DNA of 50,769 bases from an uncultured Eubacteriales bacterium (GTDB lineage: Bacteria > Bacillota > Clostridia > Oscillospirales > Acutalibacteraceae). Both the position numbers and the translations under genes were made by a program. The DNA lies in assembly GCA_934667845.1 (NCBI GenBank), contig CAKUMQ010000015.1, positions 1-50,769 of the forward strand. The letters run 5' to 3'. The notes beneath the pieces were generated by a model that did no database searches, was not told the origin of the DNA, and saw only the letters and a program-made list of their open reading frames with translations. This document shows, in pieces, positions 26,147 through 33,647 of this stretch; position 1 is the stretch's first letter; the number at the start of each line of letters is the position of its first letter.

Positions 26147-28993
26147 TCAGTCCTCCTTTTTCCCGGTCTGCGTATCGTGAGCCGCCAGCTCGCGGTTTTT
26201 GCGGGCGATCTCACTGTTGATGATCCTGTTATAGCTGAGCAGCGCCTCACGCGGCGTATAGCCGCTGATGACCACCTTGCGGAAGGCGTTGGTCAGGTTG
26301 CGGTTGATATAATACCCCGCGGGGATCGACGGGCGGATCCGGCTTTTTTCCAGCTGCCCGATCAGCAGCGTGCTCTCCTCCTTTGTCCAGTTGAGCTGCG
26401 CCACGGCGGCCGGGTTCGCCGAATGGTACCGCGCGCCCATGCCGAGCCGGTTTTCCACCTCGCGGCCGTATGCCGTCTGAATGTCCGCGCCGGTCAGCCA
26501 GCGCAGATAGGCAAAGCAGGCGTTTGCATCCGCCCCGCTGAGCACGATGGCGGGCGTCACGCCGCCGATCGTGAGATCGGAGCGCGTCCCGTCCGCACCG
26601 GCGGTCTGCGGCACGGGATACATCGCCCACAGTCCGTCCAACTCGGGCGCCGCCAGCCGCAGCGTGGTATACATCGACTGCGCCTGGATCCCGATCGGCA
26701 TCGCCCCCGCGCGGAAGCGGTTGAAAAAGTCGAATTCGGTCGGCAGTCCGTATTCCGTGTAAAAATCCGTCCACTGCTTAAACGAGCGGTGGCAAAGCTC
26801 GCTGTCGAGCACCGTTTCGGTCAGATCGGCGTTAAACAGGGAACCGCCCTGCTGATACAGCATCAGCTCGAATACGGAGGTGTCCCCCGCCGTGGAGGTA
26901 CCGGCATACAGCCCCGCCGTCAGGCGGTTTTTCTGCAAAGCCGTCAGCACATTGGTGAATTCCTCCCACGTCGTCGGCACGGTCAGCGAAAGCTCGCCAA
27001 AAATATCCGTGCGGCAGAACAGCATCAGCACCGTCTGCTCGAGCGGCAGGGCATACACGCCCGTGCGGTAGGTAAACGGCACCAGCGCCTCGGGAGAAAA
27101 GCGTTCTGCCACATCGGCAAAGCCCTCACATGCCGACAGATCCATCAGCGCCCCGCGGGACGCCAAATTAACCACATCGCCGGTAAACAGCGCCACATCC
27201 GGGCCGCGTCCGGCGGCGATCGCCTCATTTAATCCCGTCTGCATCAGGGAGATCTGCACCGCTATCCCCTCTTCCGGGGTAAAGCGGCTCTCGGTCAGAT
27301 CCTTGATGATCTGCCCCTGATCGCGCCCGGATGCCACCCAGACGCGGATGGTCTTGTCCGCCGTTTCCCCGCCGCTGCCGGCAAGGCTGGTATAATCCTC
27401 CGTATAGGACGCCAACAGCGCGAGAAAACGGAACCGCAGTTGGGCGAAAAAACCGCCGTCTGCCGCGGGGTCTGCCGCGCCCGGCGCTTTTATGTAGAGA
27501 TAGTCCACCTCAAGCGGCTGATCGGAAAAGGACATCGCCCATGAGGATACGCTGCCGATATTCGACAGAAAATCGTTCAGCCGCCCCGGGATCGTGCGGG
27601 GAGAGCGGATAAAGCTGTCCAGCTGATAGATCAGCTTATCCGCCGCAGCCGTACCGCTGCCCTTGCCAATACCGAGCGCGGTCAGCCGGTCCACCTGCTC
27701 CTGCAGGACCTCCCGTGCCGACGTCAGCCGACTGATCAGCTCCGGGATCTGCTGCTCCAGCATATAGTCGCGGTAGGTGTCGACCGATGTGCCCGTCACC
27801 ATCAGGATATTGCGGTAGAGCGTGTTCAGCTCAAGCGTCAGGTCGTTCAGCGCCGAAAGGCATTCCGCCACCGCCCCCTGTGCAGCTTCAAGCCGCAGCG
27901 TGTGCGTACCCGCCGTCAGGTAAAAGCGGTATGCCCCCTGTTCGCCGCCGAGCGCCGCCGTCTGCCATCCCAGCCGGTAGGCAAACCGCAGCGAGGCAGC
28001 CTCCGCAAAGGGAAGCTCCCCGTCTATGTACAGCCGTCGGGTCGAAAACGCCCCGCGCAGCTCATTCTGCCTTGCGCGCAGTCCCAGCTCGTACCAGCCG
28101 TCCGCCGGGATATCGACCGTCCATTCGATCCACTGCCCCGCCTTGTTCCAGTTGCTCTGCCCGACTGTGTTGAGCCGCAGCTTGCGGGGATCGTTCGGCG
28201 ATGTCGCCGCGTCGGAGCGGTCATAGGTGGGGTGGATAACCGAATCGGACACCGCCGTATACCCCTCCGCCTCCTGCACAAAGCAGTAGTCTGCCGGTGT
28301 CTGACCGACTTTGTCGGCAAGCGCCGCCAGATAATCGGCATAGGCGGGCGGCTCCTCGCGGTTTAGCACCCGCAGATCCGCCACCGAGACACCGCCCGTT
28401 TCCGTTTCCACCGTGAAGGTATGTCTGCCGGCGGTCAGGCGGAAATACAGCCCGCCCGACGTCTCCACATCGCGGTCGTCGATCACCCACGCCGTCCACT
28501 CCTTCACCTCGGACTGCTCCGGCACGCGGTCGTTGCCGTTTTTGTCCTGCGTGATCGCAGAGGCGGGCACATAGCGGTGGGGAAACGCCAGCTTGCGGAC
28601 ATTCGTATACGGCAGCGCGCCGTCAATATACAGCGAAAACGCCGCGTTGGCGGTGTTTTCCATTGTCAGGCAAAACGTCAGCTCCAGCCGGTACAGCCCC
28701 GCCTCGGGAATATCCGCGGTAAACTGCGCCTTGGCGCCGTCCGTATCCAGCCTGGCGGCGGTTTTGCCGTCCTCCGTCTGCACGGTGCTGCCGTCGGCGA
28801 TCAGCGCGGCGGAGACCGACCGCAGCGGGGTCGGCTCCTCCTGCCCGCCGAGATAGGCGGTATAGGCGGGAATGGTCTGCTCCGCCGATAAAGACGCGGT
28901 ACCGGCAGGCGCGGCCGCCGCCCTTGCCCGCGGCACGATCGGCAGCAGCAAAAGCAGTGCGGCTAACCCGACCGCTCCTATGCGTTTCCCCAT
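26147..28993 (-). CDS. Very large extracellular solute-binding protein with N-terminal carbohydrate-binding-like modules
   Basis: 948 residues, about twice the usual size of a family 1 sugar-binding protein. The signal peptide (1-26) has no lipobox. Two beta-sandwich modules follow, about 75-210 (AGLYRLELTF, SLYIDGALPYTN, GRHTFTVETETGG) and 235-370 (ADGWYELGLRAR, RLYIDGELPFAEA, GTHTLRLEAAQG); their shared 'YIDGELPF' and 'G-THTL' motifs show they are repeats. A helical segment (375-480) links them to the binding-protein fold (about 545-890, with GRGPDVALFTGD, YALPLEQTVLMLFCRTDIF and MPIGIQAQSMY). The SD is AAGGAGG. It is expected to capture a glycan ligand for the permeases directly downstream. 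Confidence 0.88.
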   Translation of the reverse strand: MGKRIGAVGLAALLLLLPIVPRARAAAAPAGTASLSAEQTIPAYTAYLGGQEEPTPLRSVSAALIADGSTVQTEDGKTAARLDTDGAKAQFTADIPEAGLYRLELTFCLTMENTANAAFSLYIDGALPYTNVRKLAFPHRYVPASAITQDKNGNDRVPEQSEVKEWTAWVIDDRDVETSGGLYFRLTAGRHTFTVETETGGVSVADLRVLNREEPPAYADYLAALADKVGQTPADYCFVQEAEGYTAVSDSVIHPTYDRSDAATSPNDPRKLRLNTVGQSNWNKAGQWIEWTVDIPADGWYELGLRARQNELRGAFSTRRLYIDGELPFAEAASLRFAYRLGWQTAALGGEQGAYRFYLTAGTHTLRLEAAQGAVAECLSALNDLTLELNTLYRNILMVTGTSVDTYRDYMLEQQIPELISRLTSAREVLQEQVDRLTALGIGKGSGTAAADKLIYQLDSFIRSPRTIPGRLNDFLSNIGSVSSWAMSFSDQPLEVDYLYIKAPGAADPAADGGFFAQLRFRFLALLASYTEDYTSLAGSGGETADKTIRVWVASGRDQGQIIKDLTESRFTPEEGIAVQISLMQTGLNEAIAAGRGPDVALFTGDVVNLASRGALMDLSACEGFADVAERFSPEALVPFTYRTGVYALPLEQTVLMLFCRTDIFGELSLTVPTTWEEFTNVLTALQKNRLTAGLYAGTSTAGDTSVFELMLYQQGGSLFNADLTETVLDSELCHRSFKQWTDFYTEYGLPTEFDFFNRFRAGAMPIGIQAQSMYTTLRLAAPELDGLWAMYPVPQTAGADGTRSDLTIGGVTPAIVLSGADANACFAYLRWLTGADIQTAYGREVENRLGMGARYHSANPAAVAQLNWTKEESTLLIGQLEKSRIRPSIPAGYYINRNLTNAFRKVVISGYTPREALLSYNRIINSEIARKNRELAAHDTQTGKKED

Positions 28994-29033
28994 GGTTTCG
29001 TCCTCCTTGCAATCAATACAGGCGCTGCGGCAG

Positions 29034-29951
29034 TCACGGCCGATCGGGCGCGGCGAGAGAATCCCGCATGATCAGCGACGGCTCCATCAGAACGACCCTG
29101 TCGGTCGCCATCGGCGCATTGATCCGCGCGATCAGCAGCTCCACGGCGGCGACCGCCATATCCATGCGCGGCACCTCGACCGTGGTCAGCGGAGGCTCCA
29201 TCAGATGCGCCTCCTTGATATTGTCAAAACCGGCAACAGAAATGTCGTCGGGAATCTTCATCATTAAATTGCGGGCAACGGCATAGACCGTCTGCGCGCT
29301 GGAATCGCTGGCGCACTGGATATACGTCGGGGCGTCCCGCCGTGTCAGCAGATCCGCCAGCACCCGTTTTTTCTCTGCGGCATTGCCGTAATCGGCGACC
29401 AGCTCACACACCACGCCGTCGGCACTGAATTCGCGGACGCATTTGAGCACCCCCTCGCGGCGCTCGCTGAAGCTGAAATGGCTGTCGCTGCCGTAAAACG
29501 CCAGCCGCCGGTGCCCCAGCTCCACGGCGCGTCTCGCCAAAAGATACGCGCCGAAGCGGTTGTTTGTCCTCACCTGGCTGTAATGGCCAAACTCCCGCTC
29601 GCAGTCGATCCACACGATCGGCCGCCCTGTCTCCCTTGCCGCTGTATAGCAGCTTTGCGGCAGACTGCCGAGAAAGAGATAGCCGTCTGCCTTTGCACTG
29701 CACCAATCGTCCTCGTTGTCGTCGGCGACATGCATCTGAAAGAGATAACCGAGACGCTTTGTCTCGCTTTCCGCCATGTCCAGAATGGCATTCCAGAAAA
29801 CAAAGTTGATGATATGCTCTTTTAACACCAGCATCACGATCAGCCGACCGTTCTGCGGCAGAAAAGTCGGCGAGCGGCGCTCTGCTCTGCGGGTCAGTTC
29901 TCTGACCTCCTGCCGGAGCATCAGCTCCGCCAATTCCTTCTGATCTTCCAT
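29034..29951 (-). CDS. LacI-like ligand-binding protein lacking a DNA-binding domain
   Basis: 305 residues with the periplasmic-binding-protein fold of LacI/GalR regulators: RTNNRFGAYLLARRAVELGH, then RLAFYGSD, IPDDISVAGFDNI and PPLTTVEVPRMDMA. The fold begins at about residue 35, where LacI proteins normally begin near 60 after a helix-turn-helix and hinge. Here the first 34 residues are only a charged helix (QKELAELMLRQEVRELTRRAER). The ATG has an AAGGAG 8 bases upstream, and no helix-turn-helix is encoded in another frame just upstream, so this does not look like a recent frameshift. It has no signal peptide, so it should be cytosolic. It heads the transporter operon. It may sense sugar and act through a partner protein such as an AraC regulator; this is inference. 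Confidence 0.8.
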   Translation of the reverse strand: MEDQKELAELMLRQEVRELTRRAERRSPTFLPQNGRLIVMLVLKEHIINFVFWNAILDMAESETKRLGYLFQMHVADDNEDDWCSAKADGYLFLGSLPQSCYTAARETGRPIVWIDCEREFGHYSQVRTNNRFGAYLLARRAVELGHRRLAFYGSDSHFSFSERREGVLKCVREFSADGVVCELVADYGNAAEKKRVLADLLTRRDAPTYIQCASDSSAQTVYAVARNLMMKIPDDISVAGFDNIKEAHLMEPPLTTVEVPRMDMAVAAVELLIARINAPMATDRVVLMEPSLIMRDSLAAPDRP

Positions 29952-29982
29952 ACCGACTTCTCCTTTTCCTCACTGACGGCGT

Positions 29983-30015
29983 GCGGCAAACGGCAGAAAA
30001 ACCGCCGTTTGCCGC
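29983..30015. repeat. 12-base inverted repeat between the surface-protein gene and the LacI-like gene
   Basis: GCGGCAAACGGC (29983-29994) / GCCGTTTGCCGC (30004-30015) with a 9-base loop. No T-run follows on either strand, so it may be an RNA processing or attenuation hairpin, or an operator, rather than a full terminator. Confidence 0.6.
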
Positions 30016-30052
30016 CGCGTCATAGCCGTTTTTTACCGGCTGCTTCCTGCGT

Positions 30053-33000
30053 TTATCGGGCGCGCCGCTTTCCTGCGCCGACCGCCGCCGCACCGCCGAG
30101 CAGCAGCAATACCGTCGGCAGCCAGAGCGCCGGGACGCCGGTATCCGGGTTTTCGCCGTGCGATCCGTCGGAATCCTCCGCGGAGCTGTCGGCGGCGCCC
30201 ATGTAGCTGATCTCATAGCTGCCCAGCATGACGACCTCTGTGTAGAGATCCGCCGTCATGCCCTCGGTGAGCACGGTGCTGCCGTCGGTCAGCTCCTCGC
30301 CGTCGGCATCGCAGTAGGCGATCTCCACGTCGCCGACCGGTCTCAGCAGATCGGTCAGCTCCGCGAGCGTCAGCCCCTTGCGGATATACAGCCGCTGGTT
30401 CTCGTTATCCACCCGCACCTGTTTTTCGTCTGCGGAGGCCAGCCCGTAGGCGGTGCTGCCCGAAACGGTCACCTTCACCGTCACATGCAGATCCAGATCG
30501 CCGCCGTTTTCCACACCGTCGGGCAGCACGACCGTGCCGCTGACGGTGAATTCCTGCGTCTGTGTGATTGCCGGATCAAACGCGCAGCCGTCCACGTCCC
30601 AGCGGATGGCGGCGTCAAAGCTGCCGCTGCCCGCCTCGATCGCCACGGTCTCAGGCAGTCCCAGATCCTCCGCCGTCTTTTTCACGCCGTATTCCCGCGT
30701 GATGTCGGCGATCGTGCCGATGCTCAGCAGGTCGTTGCCGGTCGAGACGGTCAGCATCGCCGTCCCGCGGCAGGCATTCATCGACAGCCCGTGGGCATCC
30801 AGAATATCCGCCTTCATGCCGACCGAAAGCACGGTGGACATATCGGTTACGGCGCTGCCGTCGGCATTGTAGAACTGCACGCTGCCGTTTTGCGTATCCA
30901 GAAGCGCAAGCGCCTGTCCGGCGGTCATCCCGCTCTCCATCACCTTGAAATATCCGTCGGTGATCTGGAGCTTCTGCGTATCGTTGGAGGTGATCGCCGC
31001 ATCGGCATACCACGCGCAGGCGTCTGCCACATCGGCGAGAGAGGCGACATTTTTCAGATCGTGCATAGAGGCGACGATCGGGCCCAGGAAGGTGTGGTTA
31101 TAGCTCGGCGAACCGGCATACCAGACATCCTCGGGCATATTGGTCTTGGCGCCGGGCATGATGATGCGCAGGAAGTATGCCCCCGCCGGGATCTGCGCCG
31201 TCGCCGTATACAGCGTTACGTCGTCAACGGTCTCCCGCTCGGTGATCTCGGCGGTGATCTCCGTCCAGTTTTTCTCGTCGGCGGACACCTGGAACACATA
31301 ATTGTTCTGCACATCCGACCAATCGGCGGTCGCCGCCTTTGCATTGACCAGGATCGCCGTCTGCACATAGGAGCCGGCATAGACCGCATAGGTCACGTTG
31401 GCGCCCGCCCAGGACGTCGTATTGATATAGGCGCCCCCGATCGGCTGTCCCATGAAGTTCAGCTTCTGGAACGTCGAAAACAGCGGGTAGTCATAGGAGA
31501 TGACATGGATGCTGCGGTATGCCGTCAGATAGCGGTTTTCAAGCGTGGAGATCAGACCGACCTTGCCGTAATCGCTGTAGCAGGCATACCAGTTGCTCAC
31601 GCCGTCGGACCCGATAAACGGCTCGCCCGCCTCGTCGTGATAGATCGAAACAGCGGTCAGCGCATCCGTCACGCCGGGCTTGAGAATACGGATCTGTCCC
31701 TGCTCCACATGCGCCTCGTCCGGCTCGCCGCGCTCGACAAGCGCCGCGCGGGCAGCATCCAGCGCATCCGCCATGGCGTCAAATTCCGCCTGCGTGTGCT
31801 CCTCCGCGGCATACGCCTCCGCCTCGGCGAGCTTCTGCACAAACGCTTCGGCAGCGGCATCGCTCTTATACAGGCTCAGGTTGACCGCCTTGGCGCGCAC
31901 GATGGCGGCAGTCAGCTTCTCTCTGACGTTGACATAGGTCGGAGAATCCGGTACCTTGGTCATATCGTCATACTGCGTCAGATCGTAGACAGAGGCAAAC
32001 GAGCCGCCGACCGCAAAGCCGGATTCACAGGCGCTGTCCCGCGCCGCCCAGGTCATCTCGTTGCCGTTTTGGGCGGCTTTGTTAAAGCCGGGCAGCGTGA
32101 CCCGGTAGTATTTCATGCCGTCGGGGATCTGCACCACGGCTTTATACGCCGTGTAGTACGATTTGTCCCCCTCCTGCGGGGCGGTCTTGGTCACTGCGGC
32201 GTTAACCGCCGTCCAGCTCTGCTTGTCGGCGGACACCTCAAAGCCGAAGCACCCGAGATGTTCAGCCGCCGTGGCGTCATCCGCAGTCGTGGCGATCGCC
32301 GTGGCGACATAGCTCTTCGGCGCCACCTCATAGATCAGCGAAGAGCCGTTCCAGCCCGTGGTCGTGCTGATGACCGTTTCGATCGGCACGCCCATGAACC
32401 GGCCGAGCAGCTGCGGCCACTCGTCGCCCCATCCCGTGCGCGACAGCGACTGGTAGCACTTGTGCCCCTCCGTATCGTTCCAGTTGTAGTCGTTGACATT
32501 ATTCCATGTGCTGCGGATAAATTTCTCGTAGTAATACTCGGTGGACAGGTCGTCATAGATGCCGGGGGAAAGCACCGGCGTCTTGAATTCCGGCACCTCG
32601 GCAAGCGTCTTATACCCGTTCAGGTCATGCGCGGATACGACAAGCGTGCCCAGCATCGCCGTGTTGTAGGCATAGTTTTTTCCCGGCCAGCAATAGCCGT
32701 TATCCTCCGTTCCGCCGGGCAGGGTGATCCGCAGCGAAACCACGTCCGTATTCGTGCCGGGCAGCTTCACGACCGCTTTATACACCGATACGGTGGGATT
32801 TTTACCGGCAGCCGCCACCGGGTCGTTCGCGTCAAACTCCAGAGAATACGTTGTCGTCAGCTTTGTCCATGTGGTACCGTCTGCAGATGCCTCGAAAATA
32901 TATTCCTCCGGGGCAACTGTCGAGACCTGCCCGCGGCTGATCAACAGGGCTGCCGCCGCATAGGAGCCGCCACGGATCCGATAGATCAGACCGCCGTGGC

Positions 33001-33409
33001 ACCACGGAGAGGTATTCAGATACTGACTGTATACCGGCTCGCCCATAAAGCTGCCGTAATAATAGTCGCTCTGCCGGGCGCCGACCGCCGGGGCCAGCGC
33101 ATAAATATACTTGCCCGGATCCGTGTTGGAATCGTGCGCACCGCCGTCCTGCTGATTCTCCGCAAAGGCCTTTGCATAGTCGGTGTAGTAGGCATTTGCA
33201 CCGACCGCACTGGCCACGCCAGTGTCAGAGCCGATGACATAGTCCACCGTGCCCGGCTCCATGACCAGCTTCGGGTCGTTTTTACCGATGGTCGCGCCCG
33301 CCGGCAGCTCGGCTGCCCGTATACCGAGCATACCGCCGACAGCGCCCGACAGGGCGGCAAGCAGCAGCGCCGCCGTGCAAAGCAGGGATACTGTTTTGCG
33401 TTTGTTCAT
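30053..33409 (-). CDS. Large surface protein with three repeated domains and an NPDTG-type sorting signal
   Basis: 1118 residues. A signal peptide (1-32) and three divergent copies of a beta-rich domain, about 100-260, 345-470 and 655-800. Each has a 'NT(S/T)xWxG..(I/T)Y.V..GSY', 'F..SAD...WT' and 'RI..PG' pattern, resembling glycan-binding modules. A FIVAR-like helical segment (about 490-565) separates copies 2 and 3. Bacterial Ig-like/sugar-binding-type modules follow. The C-terminus has NPDTG (1087-1091), a hydrophobic helix and KRRAR, the layout of a sortase substrate. It probably binds glycans at the cell wall. It lies directly upstream of the LacI-like gene on the same strand and is divergent from an AraC regulator. 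Confidence 0.85.
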   Translation of the reverse strand: MNKRKTVSLLCTAALLLAALSGAVGGMLGIRAAELPAGATIGKNDPKLVMEPGTVDYVIGSDTGVASAVGANAYYTDYAKAFAENQQDGGAHDSNTDPGKYIYALAPAVGARQSDYYYGSFMGEPVYSQYLNTSPWCHGGLIYRIRGGSYAAAALLISRGQVSTVAPEEYIFEASADGTTWTKLTTTYSLEFDANDPVAAAGKNPTVSVYKAVVKLPGTNTDVVSLRITLPGGTEDNGYCWPGKNYAYNTAMLGTLVVSAHDLNGYKTLAEVPEFKTPVLSPGIYDDLSTEYYYEKFIRSTWNNVNDYNWNDTEGHKCYQSLSRTGWGDEWPQLLGRFMGVPIETVISTTTGWNGSSLIYEVAPKSYVATAIATTADDATAAEHLGCFGFEVSADKQSWTAVNAAVTKTAPQEGDKSYYTAYKAVVQIPDGMKYYRVTLPGFNKAAQNGNEMTWAARDSACESGFAVGGSFASVYDLTQYDDMTKVPDSPTYVNVREKLTAAIVRAKAVNLSLYKSDAAAEAFVQKLAEAEAYAAEEHTQAEFDAMADALDAARAALVERGEPDEAHVEQGQIRILKPGVTDALTAVSIYHDEAGEPFIGSDGVSNWYACYSDYGKVGLISTLENRYLTAYRSIHVISYDYPLFSTFQKLNFMGQPIGGAYINTTSWAGANVTYAVYAGSYVQTAILVNAKAATADWSDVQNNYVFQVSADEKNWTEITAEITERETVDDVTLYTATAQIPAGAYFLRIIMPGAKTNMPEDVWYAGSPSYNHTFLGPIVASMHDLKNVASLADVADACAWYADAAITSNDTQKLQITDGYFKVMESGMTAGQALALLDTQNGSVQFYNADGSAVTDMSTVLSVGMKADILDAHGLSMNACRGTAMLTVSTGNDLLSIGTIADITREYGVKKTAEDLGLPETVAIEAGSGSFDAAIRWDVDGCAFDPAITQTQEFTVSGTVVLPDGVENGGDLDLHVTVKVTVSGSTAYGLASADEKQVRVDNENQRLYIRKGLTLAELTDLLRPVGDVEIAYCDADGEELTDGSTVLTEGMTADLYTEVVMLGSYEISYMGAADSSAEDSDGSHGENPDTGVPALWLPTVLLLLGGAAAVGAGKRRAR

Positions 33410-33478
33410 TCTTCACGCCTCCTGTAACCGTTTTTTTTGGGGAGAAAGTCATACCGACGGGACTTTTGCGGGATCGAG

Positions 33479-33507
33479 TTGACACCGCTCATTCCCCGTT
33501 GTATAAT
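33479..33507 (+). promoter_or_regulatory. Consensus promoter of the AraC-type regulator gene
   Basis: TTGACA (33479-33484), 17 bases, TATAAT (33502-33507). The leader to the ATG at 33648 would be about 135 bases and runs through the opposing promoter. Confidence 0.8.
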
Positions 33508-33525
33508 ACCCCCAAATCCATTTTC

Positions 33526-33553
33526 ATTATAAACAATTTTTTTGCGTTTCCAA
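33526..33553 (-). promoter_or_regulatory. Probable promoter of the large surface-protein gene
   Basis: Minus strand TTGGAA (33548-33553), 16 bases, TATAAT (33526-33531). Its transcript would run across the plus-strand promoter at 33479-33507, giving a face-to-face arrangement. Confidence 0.6.
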
Positions 33554-33583
33554 TGGCATAGGTTAATCAAATCATAAACAATT
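33529..33583. promoter_or_regulatory. Direct repeat ATAAACAATT, candidate regulator-binding sites
   Basis: Two identical copies of ATAAACAATT, at 33529-33538 and 33574-33583, begin 45 bases apart in an AT-rich region between divergent genes. The first overlaps the -10 box of the minus-strand promoter. AraC-family proteins often bind direct repeats, so this may be their site; that is inference. Confidence 0.45.
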
Positions 33584-33647
33584 CTTACGATTGTCCCCTA
33601 TCTCTGATACGGATACAACGGCAAACAGGAAGAAAGGACTGACAAAT

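Noticed and set aside
24326..27232. A 968-codon open frame on the plus strand across permease and binding-protein genes
   Set aside because: Shadow of three real minus-strand genes; composition is His/Arg/Gln-rich with no recognisable fold and it crosses gene borders.
29034..29951. Possibility that the LacI-like gene is frameshifted from a normal regulator
   Set aside because: The 100 bases upstream hold a hairpin and the end of another gene, with no helix-turn-helix coding in any frame, and the start has a good ribosome binding site.
30158..33427. A 1089-codon open frame on the plus strand opposite the large surface-protein gene
   Set aside because: It is an antisense shadow: the minus-strand protein has a signal peptide, repeats and a sorting signal, while this frame gives Arg/His/Gly-rich sequence without domains and lacks a ribosome binding site.
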